Origin: RYN-124 sp033851845
GTDB taxonomy: Bacteria > Actinomycetota > Actinomycetes > Mycobacteriales > SCTD01
Length of the DNA: 27,486 nt
Assembly (NCBI GenBank): GCA_033851845.1
Contig: JAWWOH010000144.1
Location: 1-27,486 of the forward strand
Direction: 5' to 3'
The first letter of the stretch is position 1. Every line of letters starts with the position of its first letter. This document shows positions 8,796-15,458 of the stretch, piece by piece. The translations under genes were made by a program, and so were the position numbers. The notes beneath the pieces were generated by a model. The model was not told where the DNA came from. It searched no databases and was given only the letters and a program-made list of their open reading frames with translations.

Positions 8796-9074
8796 TCAGC
8801 TCAACCGCTGGGTGAGGTGAACCGTGACCGTGTCCCCGTCAGACTTGCCGATGGCGCGCCGTACCGGGGCCGCGATCGGCAGCTTGTGCGTTCCGTCGCC
8901 GAGCGCCATGAAGGCGCCACGGAAGGGGTGTCCGTCCACTGTGCCGGCCACTTTCACCAAGCCGCGGGTGCCGAAGAGCTCAACTGAACCGGGAAGCTGC
9001 ACGCAGGTCCACGTGTCGCCCGGCTGGGCCTTGCCGAGGATTGCCTCGAAGCGGACGTCGATGGGTCCGGGCAC
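8796..9074 (-). CDS. DUF1905 domain protein
   Basis: This 92-residue protein starts at GTG 9074 on the minus strand. It spans essentially one DUF1905 domain, a small beta-barrel-like fold: FEAILGKAQPGDTWTCVQLP, GTVDGHPFRGAFMALGDGTH, and the terminal GKSDGDTVTVHL. The molecular function of DUF1905 is not known; it is often fused to YdeI-like or bacteriocin-protection domains. It is convergent with the nitronate monooxygenase gene (28 nt between stops). TATCGT 6 nt upstream of the GTG suggests a leaderless transcript. Confidence 0.85.
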   Translation of the reverse strand: MPGPIDVRFEAILGKAQPGDTWTCVQLPGSVELFGTRGLVKVAGTVDGHPFRGAFMALGDGTHKLPIAAPVRRAIGKSDGDTVTVHLTQRLS

Positions 9075-9080
9075 AACTCG

Positions 9081-9109
9081 ACGATAGAGCGCGAGTGCGG
9101 TCCGGTCAC
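9081..9109 (-). promoter_or_regulatory. Putative leaderless promoter of DUF1905 gene
   Basis: On the minus strand, GTGACC (9109-9104) is followed after 17 nt by TATCGT (9086-9081), then 6 nt to GTG 9074. The -35 matches TTGACA at its central TGAC, and the -10 fits TANNNT. The -35 lies over the stop codon of the upstream small gene. Confidence 0.45.
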
Positions 9110-9288
9110 TCCTCAGCCAGAAGCGCCAGGACGCGGTCCAACTGCTCTTCGAGCAGCGCGATCCGTTGCTCCAGCGACTGCGCGTTCGCGCGATCCGCCT
9201 GGATTGCCGACGCGAGCTGACCGACCGCCGACATTCGAAGGTAGGGGCTCCGGCTCAGGCGGTCGACAGTCCCGTCCTCATCGCTCAT
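9106..9288 (-). CDS. Small coiled-coil protein, unknown function
   Basis: This 60-residue ORF starts at ATG 9288. The C-terminal two thirds form a clear amphipathic heptad pattern (QSLEQRIALLEEQLDRVLALLAEE), so it should form a short coiled coil and probably oligomerises. The third codon positions are GC-rich, like real genes here. TACCCT lies 6 nt before the ATG, matching the leaderless pattern of neighbouring genes. No family is recognised. It lies between the DUF222 and DUF1905 genes on the same strand. Confidence 0.55.
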   Translation of the reverse strand: MSDEDGTVDRLSRSPYLRMSAVGQLASAIQADRANAQSLEQRIALLEEQLDRVLALLAEE

Positions 9289-9294
9289 GGCTGA

Positions 9295-9300
9295 AGGGTA
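9295..9300 (-). promoter_or_regulatory. Putative -10 (TACCCT) of the small coiled-coil gene
   Basis: On the minus strand TACCCT lies 6 nt upstream of ATG 9288, and no ribosome-binding site is present. It sits in the 48-nt gap downstream of the DUF222 gene. Confidence 0.35.
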
Positions 9301-9336
9301 AAGCTGGTGAAGGAGCGGCTCGACTGCGTGCCGGAA

Positions 9337-10842
9337 TTAGAAGGGCAGATCGTTGTCGGGCCAGGTGCGGACCCACGGGGGTTCGTCGTTGGGACCGGGT
9401 GGGCGCAGCAGCTCCGCTTCGAGCTTGTGCAGCTCGGTGGGATCGGGCAGGTCGGCGTCGGAGGAGATGTCGGGTGGCGGGCCGGTGTGGTGCGGGACCT
9501 CGACGATCTGACCGCCGGGGCTCAACCACAACGTCGACGTCGCCGTACGTAGTGGCATCCAGCCGAAATGCTTGAGCACGTGGGTACGCCGCGAGCGGTC
9601 CCGAAGGTTCCATGCCGCGGTCGGTCCTTCCGGGTAGGGCTTGTCATGGTCGCGGTCGCAGTTCGCCGCGGCGACGAGAGTGCCGGTCGGTCCATCGCAG
9701 AACATGTCGCGCACGTCGACAAACTCCGCCAGCGCCGGGCTCGGATCGTGACGCGGCTCTTCGCGGTACGTCTTCTCGGTGATCTCGCCCGGATCGCGGA
9801 CCATCGCGAGCACGGCCTCGCGCACGCCCTCCGGCGTCGGCGTCGGACGAACGACGCGATCGGCGAGGTCGACGACGAAACCGTCCTCGGCTATGCACAC
9901 CTGCTGCAGCTCGGCCAGTGGCAGCCACTGCCGGCACTGCGGGGCGCTGACCCAGCCATAGCCCCGAAGCCAGCCCGGCTCGTTGTCCAGGCCGAGCGCG
10001 GTCGTGACGGGCATCTGCAGGAGGACCTTGATCGGACGGAGCCGCCGCCGATCACCGAGCCACCCGGGCACCGTCGGCATCGGCGTCTCATCCGCTGGCT
10101 CGGCCGCCTCGTCGGACGGGGGAGCGGGCGTCAGCTCCGGGCCGGGCACGTCAACGGCGATGTCGAACCGCAGCGCGTCGAGCGTGCGCTCGTCGCCGGC
10201 GGCACGTGCGGCGCGCGCTGCTGCGTTGATCGTGTTGTAGAAGCGGGTGACCGGCAGCACCGGCCCGCTGATCACCATCGTGGCCTGATCATCGCGCTGC
10301 GCGACCACCGAGACGCTCCGTAGTGAGGCCGCCTTCGCGGACCGGGCTGCAGCAGCATCCGCGTCGATCCGCAGCTCGATCTGGCGAACCGCGGCGCGGA
10401 TGCGACCCGGCGTGAGTCGGCACGCCTTCTCCGCGAGCTCGACGTCGATCGCTGCGACAACATCCGGCTCGCACGGCGCGGCCTCTTCGAGCAGAGCCTT
10501 CGCGTTGAACACCGGCAGCGCACCGCTCTTCAGGAACGCGACCGTGCGCGGGTAGGACTGCAGCAGCGAGACGGACAGGTAGATCTCCTTGGCCGCCGAC
10601 TGGTCGCTGCACCGCATGGCGAGTGCGATCTCGCGGACGAAGGAATTCCACGGCGTGGCGTCCTTGCGGTAGCCGTTGTCGTCGGGGACCTGCGCCGCCA
10701 GGCGGGCGATCAGCTCTGCCCTCCCGGCCCAGCGCCGCGAGTCCTCACGCGCGGAGCCGGCGAGGGCGCGAAGGTCAGCTTGGAAGGAGGGCTCCTCGAA
10801 GACGTCGAACGCCGAGAGCTCGGGCTCGGCGAACAGCGACAT
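9337..10842 (-). CDS. DUF222/13E12-family protein with degenerate HNH nuclease domain
   Basis: This 501-residue protein belongs to the DUF222/13E12-repeat family of actinobacteria: a long helical N-terminal DUF222 region (RIRAAVRQIE region at about 150) and a C-terminal HNH-type domain. In that domain the pattern CDRDHDKPYPEGPTAAWNL (from C395, with H399 and N412) and THVLKHFGW (H421, H425) is recognisable. The usual CRxPGC and LCRxHH zinc ligands are partly replaced (C382 present, SRRTH instead of CRRHH), so nuclease activity is uncertain. A LexA-type SOS box overlaps its promoter, so it should be induced by DNA damage, as reported for some M. tuberculosis 13E12 genes. The ATG is probably the +1 nucleotide of a leaderless mRNA. 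Confidence 0.85.
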   Translation of the reverse strand: MSLFAEPELSAFDVFEEPSFQADLRALAGSAREDSRRWAGRAELIARLAAQVPDDNGYRKDATPWNSFVREIALAMRCSDQSAAKEIYLSVSLLQSYPRTVAFLKSGALPVFNAKALLEEAAPCEPDVVAAIDVELAEKACRLTPGRIRAAVRQIELRIDADAAAARSAKAASLRSVSVVAQRDDQATMVISGPVLPVTRFYNTINAAARAARAAGDERTLDALRFDIAVDVPGPELTPAPPSDEAAEPADETPMPTVPGWLGDRRRLRPIKVLLQMPVTTALGLDNEPGWLRGYGWVSAPQCRQWLPLAELQQVCIAEDGFVVDLADRVVRPTPTPEGVREAVLAMVRDPGEITEKTYREEPRHDPSPALAEFVDVRDMFCDGPTGTLVAAANCDRDHDKPYPEGPTAAWNLRDRSRRTHVLKHFGWMPLRTATSTLWLSPGGQIVEVPHHTGPPPDISSDADLPDPTELHKLEAELLRPPGPNDEPPWVRTWPDNDLPF

Positions 10843-10844
10843 AT

Positions 10845-10860
10845 TCGAACACTAGTTCGA
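10845..10860. promoter_or_regulatory. LexA-binding SOS box
   Basis: TCGAAC-ACTA-GTTCGA is an exact match to the mycobacterial/actinobacterial LexA box TCGAAC-N4-GTTCGA. The symmetry extends to 9-bp perfect arms (10842-10850 and 10855-10863). It overlaps the -10 of the DUF222 gene, so bound LexA should block RNA polymerase directly. Confidence 0.9.
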
Positions 10861-10877
10861 ATAGATCAGTCTGTCAA
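10849..10877 (-). promoter_or_regulatory. Near-consensus sigma-A promoter of the DUF222 gene, leaderless
   Basis: On the minus strand TTGACA (10877-10872, perfect -35) is followed by a 17-nt spacer, TAGTGT (10854-10849, TANNNT -10), then 6 nt to ATG 10842. The geometry places +1 at the A of the ATG. The SOS box covers the -10 and the end of the spacer. Confidence 0.85.
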
Positions 10878-10885
10878 GTACCTGT

Positions 10886-11257
10886 TCACGCGTCTTTGGG
10901 CGGGATCGCGCACGCCGGTGTTCCGCCCGGGAGTCGCATGCGGTTTGCGGCGACGAGCCTGTAGACGAGAGCTGCGAGCCACGAGACCGGCGGCATCAGC
11001 AGCGCCGTACCGACAACTCGCCAGCCGCCCCCGCCGGACTGCAGCAGCCGGCCGATCGCCTCGTGCCCGCGACCGCGACGGCCGTCGTCCCCGACCCACT
11101 GCACAGCTTCGGCGCACTCCGCTGCGGTCAGCTCCAGCGCAGCCAGGTCGGCGCGCTGGTACGGCACCACCTTCGTCGTACGCCGGATCGACCGCGGCAC
11201 CAACGCAACACAGCGCGTGCAGAACCCGCAGTCGCCGTCGAACACCAGCGTCGACAC
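10886..11257 (-). CDS. DCC-family (DUF393) thiol-disulfide protein
   Basis: This 123-residue protein starts at GTG 11257. The start is supported by GGGAGG (11267-11262) 4 nt upstream and by the conserved N-terminus VFDGDCGFCTRC. That is the DxxCGxC signature of DUF393, with CxxC at residues 10-13. A following AxxCAEAVQWV-like segment and a hydrophobic C-terminal region (WLAALVYRLVAANR) complete the family pattern. Members are thioredoxin-like and presumed redox proteins; the exact partner is unknown. It is divergent from dgt with 33 bp between starts. The DUF222 gene follows 43 nt downstream on the same strand but has its own promoter. Confidence 0.86.
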   Translation of the reverse strand: MSTLVFDGDCGFCTRCVALVPRSIRRTTKVVPYQRADLAALELTAAECAEAVQWVGDDGRRGRGHEAIGRLLQSGGGGWRVVGTALLMPPVSWLAALVYRLVAANRMRLPGGTPACAIPPKDA

Positions 11258-11273
11258 TGAGCCTCCCGGCAAA

Positions 11274-11283
11274 AGCCTAGGCT
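11274..11283. promoter_or_regulatory. Symmetric -10 element shared by dgt and the DUF393 gene
   Basis: AGCCTAGGCT is a perfect 10-bp palindrome that contains TAGGCT on both strands. On the plus strand TAGGCT (11278-11283) lies 7 nt from dgt ATG 11291 (leaderless geometry). On the minus strand TAGGCT (11279-11274) would start RNA near 11267, giving a 10-nt leader that opens with GGGAGG. No clear -35 is seen on either side. Confidence 0.5.
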
Positions 11284-11290
11284 CACGTCG

Positions 11291-12481
11291 ATGCCTGGCT
11301 ACGACGACCACGACGCGGCGCGTCGGATCCGAGAGCCGGAGTCGCGATCGGGACGGACGGCCTTCCAGCGCGATCGCGCGCGCGTCCTGCACAGCAGCGC
11401 GCTGCGGCGCCTCGCCGGCAAGACCCAGGTCGTCGAGCCGAGCAGCGCGAGCGTCCCGCGCACCCGGCTCACCCACTCGCTGGAGTGCGCGCAGGTCGGT
11501 CGCGAGCTCGGCGCGGCGCTCGGCTGCGACCCCGATCTCGTGGATGCGGCGTGCCTCGCGCACGACCTCGGGCACCCGCCGTACGGCCACAACGGCGAGA
11601 CCGCGCTCGACGAAGCAGCCAAAGCATGCGGCGGTTTCGAAGGCAACGCGCAGTCTCTGCGACTCCTGACGCGGCTCGAGGTCAAGGTCCCCGGCGCCGG
11701 TCTCAACCTCACCCGCGCGATGCTCGACGCCGCTACGAAGTACCCCTGGACCAGAGAGCACGGCCCGAAGTACGGGGTGTACGACGACGACCTGCCCGTC
11801 TTCGACTGGCTGCGCCGCGGTGCGCCCGCGGGCAGGCGGTGCCTCGAGACGCAGGTCATGGACTGGGCCGACGACGTCGCCTACTCCGTCCACGACCTGG
11901 AGGACGGCATCGTGGCGGGGCTCATTCCGGTTGGTGACGTCTTCGACCACCGTCGAGACGTCGTCGTGACCGCCTGCCGCACTTACACCGACCTGAACGC
12001 GGCCGCGGTCGAAGAGGTGCTGCTGAAGCTGAGCGCCGCGGACTGGTGGCCGCGTGAGTACGACGGCTCCTCGAAGGCCCAGGTGGCGCTGAAGCACGCG
12101 ACCAGCTCCCTCATCGGGCGGTTCTGCAGGGCCGCGGAGCTGGCGACCCGCGAGGTGCACGGGGACGGTCCGCTCAGTCGGTACGACGCAGACCTGGTGG
12201 TGCCCGAGCTCGCCCGCGCGGAGTGCGCGGTACTCAAGGCGATGACCGCCGTGTTCGTCATGAACCGACCCGGTGTGCAGGCCATCCAGGAGCGTGAACG
12301 GCAGGTCGTCGCGGAGCTCGTCATGCGGCTGACCGACCTGGCGCCCGGTCCGCTCGAGCCGCCGTACGCCGAAGCCTGGAAAGCCGCGGCCGACGACGCG
12401 GCGCGGCTCCGCGTGGTGGTGGACCAGGTAGCCGGACTGACCGACGCGGCAGCAGCCGCGCTGCACCGGCAGCTGGTCTAA
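11291..12481 (+). CDS. dgt: dNTP triphosphohydrolase (dGTPase family)
   Basis: This 396-residue HD-domain protein hydrolyses dNTPs (classically dGTP) to deoxynucleoside plus triphosphate, and helps control dNTP pools. The N-terminus (FQRDRARVLHSSALRRLAGKTQV) is typical. The metal-binding HD motif is visible as H62 in RLTHSLE and H91-D92 in CLAHDLGHPPYGHNGE, with the later aspartate-rich DWADDVAYSVHDLED (191-205). Proximity to dnaG is common in actinobacteria. ATG 11291 has no ribosome-binding site but lies 7 nt from TAGGCT. The stop overlaps that of the convergent esterase gene by 4 nt (12478-12481). Confidence 0.94.
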   Translation: MPGYDDHDAARRIREPESRSGRTAFQRDRARVLHSSALRRLAGKTQVVEPSSASVPRTRLTHSLECAQVGRELGAALGCDPDLVDAACLAHDLGHPPYGHNGETALDEAAKACGGFEGNAQSLRLLTRLEVKVPGAGLNLTRAMLDAATKYPWTREHGPKYGVYDDDLPVFDWLRRGAPAGRRCLETQVMDWADDVAYSVHDLEDGIVAGLIPVGDVFDHRRDVVVTACRTYTDLNAAAVEEVLLKLSAADWWPREYDGSSKAQVALKHATSSLIGRFCRAAELATREVHGDGPLSRYDADLVVPELARAECAVLKAMTAVFVMNRPGVQAIQERERQVVAELVMRLTDLAPGPLEPPYAEAWKAAADDAARLRVVVDQVAGLTDAAAAALHRQLV

Positions 12482-13365
12482 GCCAACCGCTTCTGCGCGC
12501 TCAGGAACTTCCAGGTGAGCGCGCCGCCGTCCATGCCGTCGTGCTGCAGGTCCGGCCAGCGATGGCCCATCCGCGGCACCGTCAGCAGCTGGACCGACGT
12601 GCGCTCGGCGCAGCCGCGGTAGTCGCTGCGGAGGTAGGCCCTCGCCACGGACGTGTGCTTGGCGGTGCAGCTCGATCGCGCGGTCAGCCGCGCTGTGGAG
12701 ACGCGCACCGGCGTGACCGGTACGCCGAGGAAGTTGCTGTGTCGCTCGCCGTTGTACGGCACGGTCGTGTCCTGCAGGCCATGGATGAGCATCGCGCTGA
12801 TCGGCCGACGCCCCTGGCACGGTGCCTGCAGCGACCCCGCCACGGAGACGGCCGCGGCGAAGACGTCGGGCCGGTCGCACAGGGCCTTCAGGGCCATCAT
12901 GCCGCCGTTGGAGAACCCCGCCAGGTAGACCCGGTCGACGTCGATCGGCCGAAGCTCCTGCACCAGATGGATGATGTGCACGAGGAAGCCGACGTCATCG
13001 ATGCGCTGCGCGTGTGCGGTGCCGCAGCAGTTGCCGGCGTTCCACCCGCCCTGGAAACCCTCCGGGTAGGCCAGTGCGACGTCCTGCGTGTTGGCAACCT
13101 TGTCCAGGCCGCTGTCGGCCTCCGCCGTCGCCGGGTCGAGGTAGAGCCCGTGCAGAACGATCAGCAGTGGCACCGGGGTCTGCTTCGGGACCCGGGCCGC
13201 GACGTAGACGTTGACCGTGCGGACCTGGCCGCCGTACGGCGTGACGATCGTGGCCGAGAGCCCACCGGGCGGCGCCGGCTTCGGCGGCTGCGGCGGCTCG
13301 GCGCCCGCGGGCGCGACGAGCACGAGGACGGCGAGCGTCACGAGCAGCCCGAGCACGCGACGCAC
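12478..13365 (-). CDS. Secreted alpha/beta-hydrolase, PHB depolymerase / LpqC-like esterase
   Basis: This 295-residue protein starts at GTG 13365 behind a strong purine-rich ribosome-binding site (GAGGAGGAGG, 13380-13371). A Sec signal peptide (hydrophobic residues 5-20, likely cleavage after AGA) and a Pro-rich stretch precede an alpha/beta-hydrolase fold. LIVLHGLYLDP forms the oxyanion region. The catalytic triad is S152 (AGFSNGGM), D199 (HGLQDTTVPY) and H268 (MGHRWPD). This is the PHB-depolymerase/feruloyl-esterase/LpqC branch, active on extracellular esters; the substrate is unknown. A vicinal Cys pair (NCCG, 112-115) and further cysteines suggest disulfides. It is 93 nt downstream of the acyl-CoA dehydrogenase gene. 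Confidence 0.9.
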   Translation of the reverse strand: MRRVLGLLVTLAVLVLVAPAGAEPPQPPKPAPPGGLSATIVTPYGGQVRTVNVYVAARVPKQTPVPLLIVLHGLYLDPATAEADSGLDKVANTQDVALAYPEGFQGGWNAGNCCGTAHAQRIDDVGFLVHIIHLVQELRPIDVDRVYLAGFSNGGMMALKALCDRPDVFAAAVSVAGSLQAPCQGRRPISAMLIHGLQDTTVPYNGERHSNFLGVPVTPVRVSTARLTARSSCTAKHTSVARAYLRSDYRGCAERTSVQLLTVPRMGHRWPDLQHDGMDGGALTWKFLSAQKRLA

Positions 13366-13458
13366 GTGGTTCCTCCTCCTCGGCTGGGCGCGGCGGCCCG
13401 ATACATGATCAACGACTGTCGTCGGTCTTGGATTCGCCCTACCCAGGAAGATCCCTGT

Positions 13459-15228
13459 CTAGAACCAGCTGTCCGACATCTCCACCGTCGTCCGGTCCAG
13501 GCTGGCCAGCAGGTCGAACATCGGTTCGGTCTTGGGCAGCTCGTAGCGGAAGAAGTACGCCGCCGCCTGCCGCTTCCCGGCGTAGAAGTCGCCCTCCCGG
13601 CCCTCAGCGGCGAGCAGTTGCTCGAGCCAGATCCAGGCGATCACCACATGACCGACGGCTTCCAGGTAGACCGTCGAGTTGGCCAATGCCGTCTCGACGT
13701 CGCCTGTGGACCAGAGCTGACCCGTGACCTCGACCACCCGGTCGATGGCTGCCTGGAGAGCGGCAGCCTCGCGGCGCTCGGTGCCGCGAACCACCGTTGC
13801 CTTGATCGTCTCGGCCAGCAGCTGGAGCCCCGCCCCGCCCTGCATGACGACCTTACGGCCGAGCAGGTCCAGGCCCTGGATGCCGTGGGTGCCCTCGTGG
13901 ATCGGGTTGAGCCGGTTGTCCCGGTAGAGCTGCTCGACGTCGTACTCGCGGGTGTAGCCGTAGCCGCCGTGGATCTGGATGGCGAGGCTGTTGGCCTCCA
14001 GGCACCACTGCGAGGGCCAGCTCTTCGCTATTGGCGTGAGCACGTCGAGGAGCAGCGTCGCCCTGGCCCGCTCCTCCTCGCTCTCCGCCGTCTTCTCCTC
14101 GTCGACCAACCGGTTGCAGTAGAGCAGCAAGGCGAACGCGCCCTCGACGTACGACTTCTGCGCCAGCAGCATCCGCTTCACGTCGGCGTGCTCGATGATC
14201 GGCACCTGCGGCTGCGTCGGGTCCTTCGACGCGATCGGCCGGCCCTGCGGCCTCGTCCGCGCGTAGTCCAGCGACTGCAGGTAGCCGGTGTAGCCGAGTG
14301 CCATCGCCCCTGACCCGACGCCGATCCGCGCCTCGTTCATCATCGTGAACATGTAGGCGAGCCCTCGATGCTGCTCACCGACCAGGAAGCCGACCGCGCC
14401 GGCCTTGCCGCCGGGCTTGTGCACCCCTTCGCCGAAGTTGAGCAGGGTGTTCGTCGTACCTCGATATCCCATCTTGTGGTTGAGACCGGCGAGCACGACG
14501 TCGTTGCGCTCGCCGGTCTCGACGACGTGCTTGGGTACGACGAACAGCGAGATCCCCTTCACGCCGGGCGGTCCACCGGGGATCTTCGCCAGCACCAGGT
14601 GCACGATGTTGTCGCTCAGCTCGTGCTCACCTGCGCTGATCCACATCTTGTTGCCGAACAGGCGATAGGTCCCGTCGTCCTGCGGCTCCGCGCGCGTCGT
14701 GACGTCGGACAGCGAGGAGCCGGCCTGCGGCTCGCTCAGGCACATGGTGCCGAAGAACCGGCCCTCGACCATCGGCCGCACGTAGGTCTCGACGATCTGC
14801 GGGGTGCCGTACTTCTGCAGCAGGTTGGCGTTGCCGATGGTCAGGAAGGGGTACGACGAGGTGCCGACGTTCGCGGCCTGGAACCACGCGAAGCAGGCGC
14901 CCGCGACCACGCTCGGCAGCTGCATCCCGCCTATCGACTCATCCATGGCGCTCGCGATCAGGCCGCTCTGCGCGAAGACGTCGAGTGCGTGCTTCACCTC
15001 AGGGATGAGGTGCACGGTCGTGCCGTCGAACGTCGGCTCGTTGGCGTCGCTCCTCTTGTTGTGCGGCTTGAAGTGCTTGGTCGCCATGTGCTCGGAGAGG
15101 TCGAGCACGCTGTCGAACGTCTCGCGCGAGTGCTCGGCGTAGCGCGGCCGCTTCGTCAGCAGCTCGACATCGAGCCACTCGTAGAGCAGGAAGTCCAGGT
15201 CACGGCGGGACAGCAGCAGCGAGGCCAT
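13459..15228 (-). CDS. Large acyl-CoA dehydrogenase with C-terminal extension (DmdC/FadE5-like)
   Basis: This 589-residue FAD-dependent acyl-CoA dehydrogenase introduces the alpha,beta double bond in an acyl-CoA. It is longer than the usual ~380-residue enzyme and has the C-terminal extension domain seen in DmdC- and FadE5-type members. Visible signatures are MCLSEPQAGSSLSDV (FAD region), LFGNKMWISAGEHEL, HKMGYRGTTNTLLNF, IQIHGGYGYTREYDVEQLYRD and NPIHEGTHGIQGLDLLGRK, where E445 aligns with the catalytic glutamate. The substrate is not deducible (medium/long acyl or methylthio-acyl). The ATG has TAGGCT 7 nt upstream, indicating a leaderless mRNA, and a large palindrome lies upstream of that. 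Confidence 0.93.
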   Translation of the reverse strand: MASLLLSRRDLDFLLYEWLDVELLTKRPRYAEHSRETFDSVLDLSEHMATKHFKPHNKRSDANEPTFDGTTVHLIPEVKHALDVFAQSGLIASAMDESIGGMQLPSVVAGACFAWFQAANVGTSSYPFLTIGNANLLQKYGTPQIVETYVRPMVEGRFFGTMCLSEPQAGSSLSDVTTRAEPQDDGTYRLFGNKMWISAGEHELSDNIVHLVLAKIPGGPPGVKGISLFVVPKHVVETGERNDVVLAGLNHKMGYRGTTNTLLNFGEGVHKPGGKAGAVGFLVGEQHRGLAYMFTMMNEARIGVGSGAMALGYTGYLQSLDYARTRPQGRPIASKDPTQPQVPIIEHADVKRMLLAQKSYVEGAFALLLYCNRLVDEEKTAESEEERARATLLLDVLTPIAKSWPSQWCLEANSLAIQIHGGYGYTREYDVEQLYRDNRLNPIHEGTHGIQGLDLLGRKVVMQGGAGLQLLAETIKATVVRGTERREAAALQAAIDRVVEVTGQLWSTGDVETALANSTVYLEAVGHVVIAWIWLEQLLAAEGREGDFYAGKRQAAAYFFRYELPKTEPMFDLLASLDRTTVEMSDSWF

Positions 15229-15235
15229 GCGCCGC

Positions 15236-15241
15236 AGCCTA
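15236..15241 (-). promoter_or_regulatory. Putative -10 (TAGGCT) of the acyl-CoA dehydrogenase gene
   Basis: On the minus strand TAGGCT lies 7 nt before ATG 15228, with no ribosome-binding site. A recognisable -35 is missing at the expected place, where an inverted repeat begins instead. Confidence 0.5.
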
Positions 15242-15262
15242 TTTCCCGCCCCCCTCCCGCCG

Positions 15263-15319
15263 CGATCTACGTCCTGATGCCCGCGACGCGCCGTACGAGC
15301 TCGTACGAGACGTAGATCG
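15263..15319. repeat. Nested palindromes in the ACAD/dnaG divergent region, possible operator
   Basis: Perfect 11-bp inverted arms, CGATCTACGTC (15263-15273) and GACGTAGATCG (15309-15319), enclose a second perfect palindrome, CGTACGAGCTCGTACG (15292-15307). If acyl-CoA dehydrogenase transcription starts at 15228, the structure covers about -35 to -91. There is no T-tract, so it is not an intrinsic terminator. It looks like a binding site for a dimeric regulator, but which one is unknown. Confidence 0.6.
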
Positions 15320-15382
15320 GCGCACCGCGGCGCTCGTGCACATCTCGGGCGGAACGGACCGCCGAGTGTGCTCCGCCGGGCC

Positions 15383-15388
15383 TAGACT
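15383..15388 (+). promoter_or_regulatory. Possible -10 (TAGACT) for dnaG-rpoD
   Basis: TAGACT in the 230-nt divergent region fits TANNNT. It would give a leader of about 65 nt to dnaG. No convincing -35 was found, so this is tentative. Confidence 0.3.
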
Positions 15389-15458
15389 GCCCCATCGGGC
15401 CCTTCCCCCAAAGCCGCCCGGAGCGATCGGCGCGCAGCCGGGGGAGTCAGGAGGTCGG

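Noticed and set aside
12541..14313. Open frame of 590 codons on the plus strand across the esterase and acyl-CoA dehydrogenase genes
   Set aside because: It is antisense to two genes with complete catalytic motifs and has no recognisable domain or start signal.
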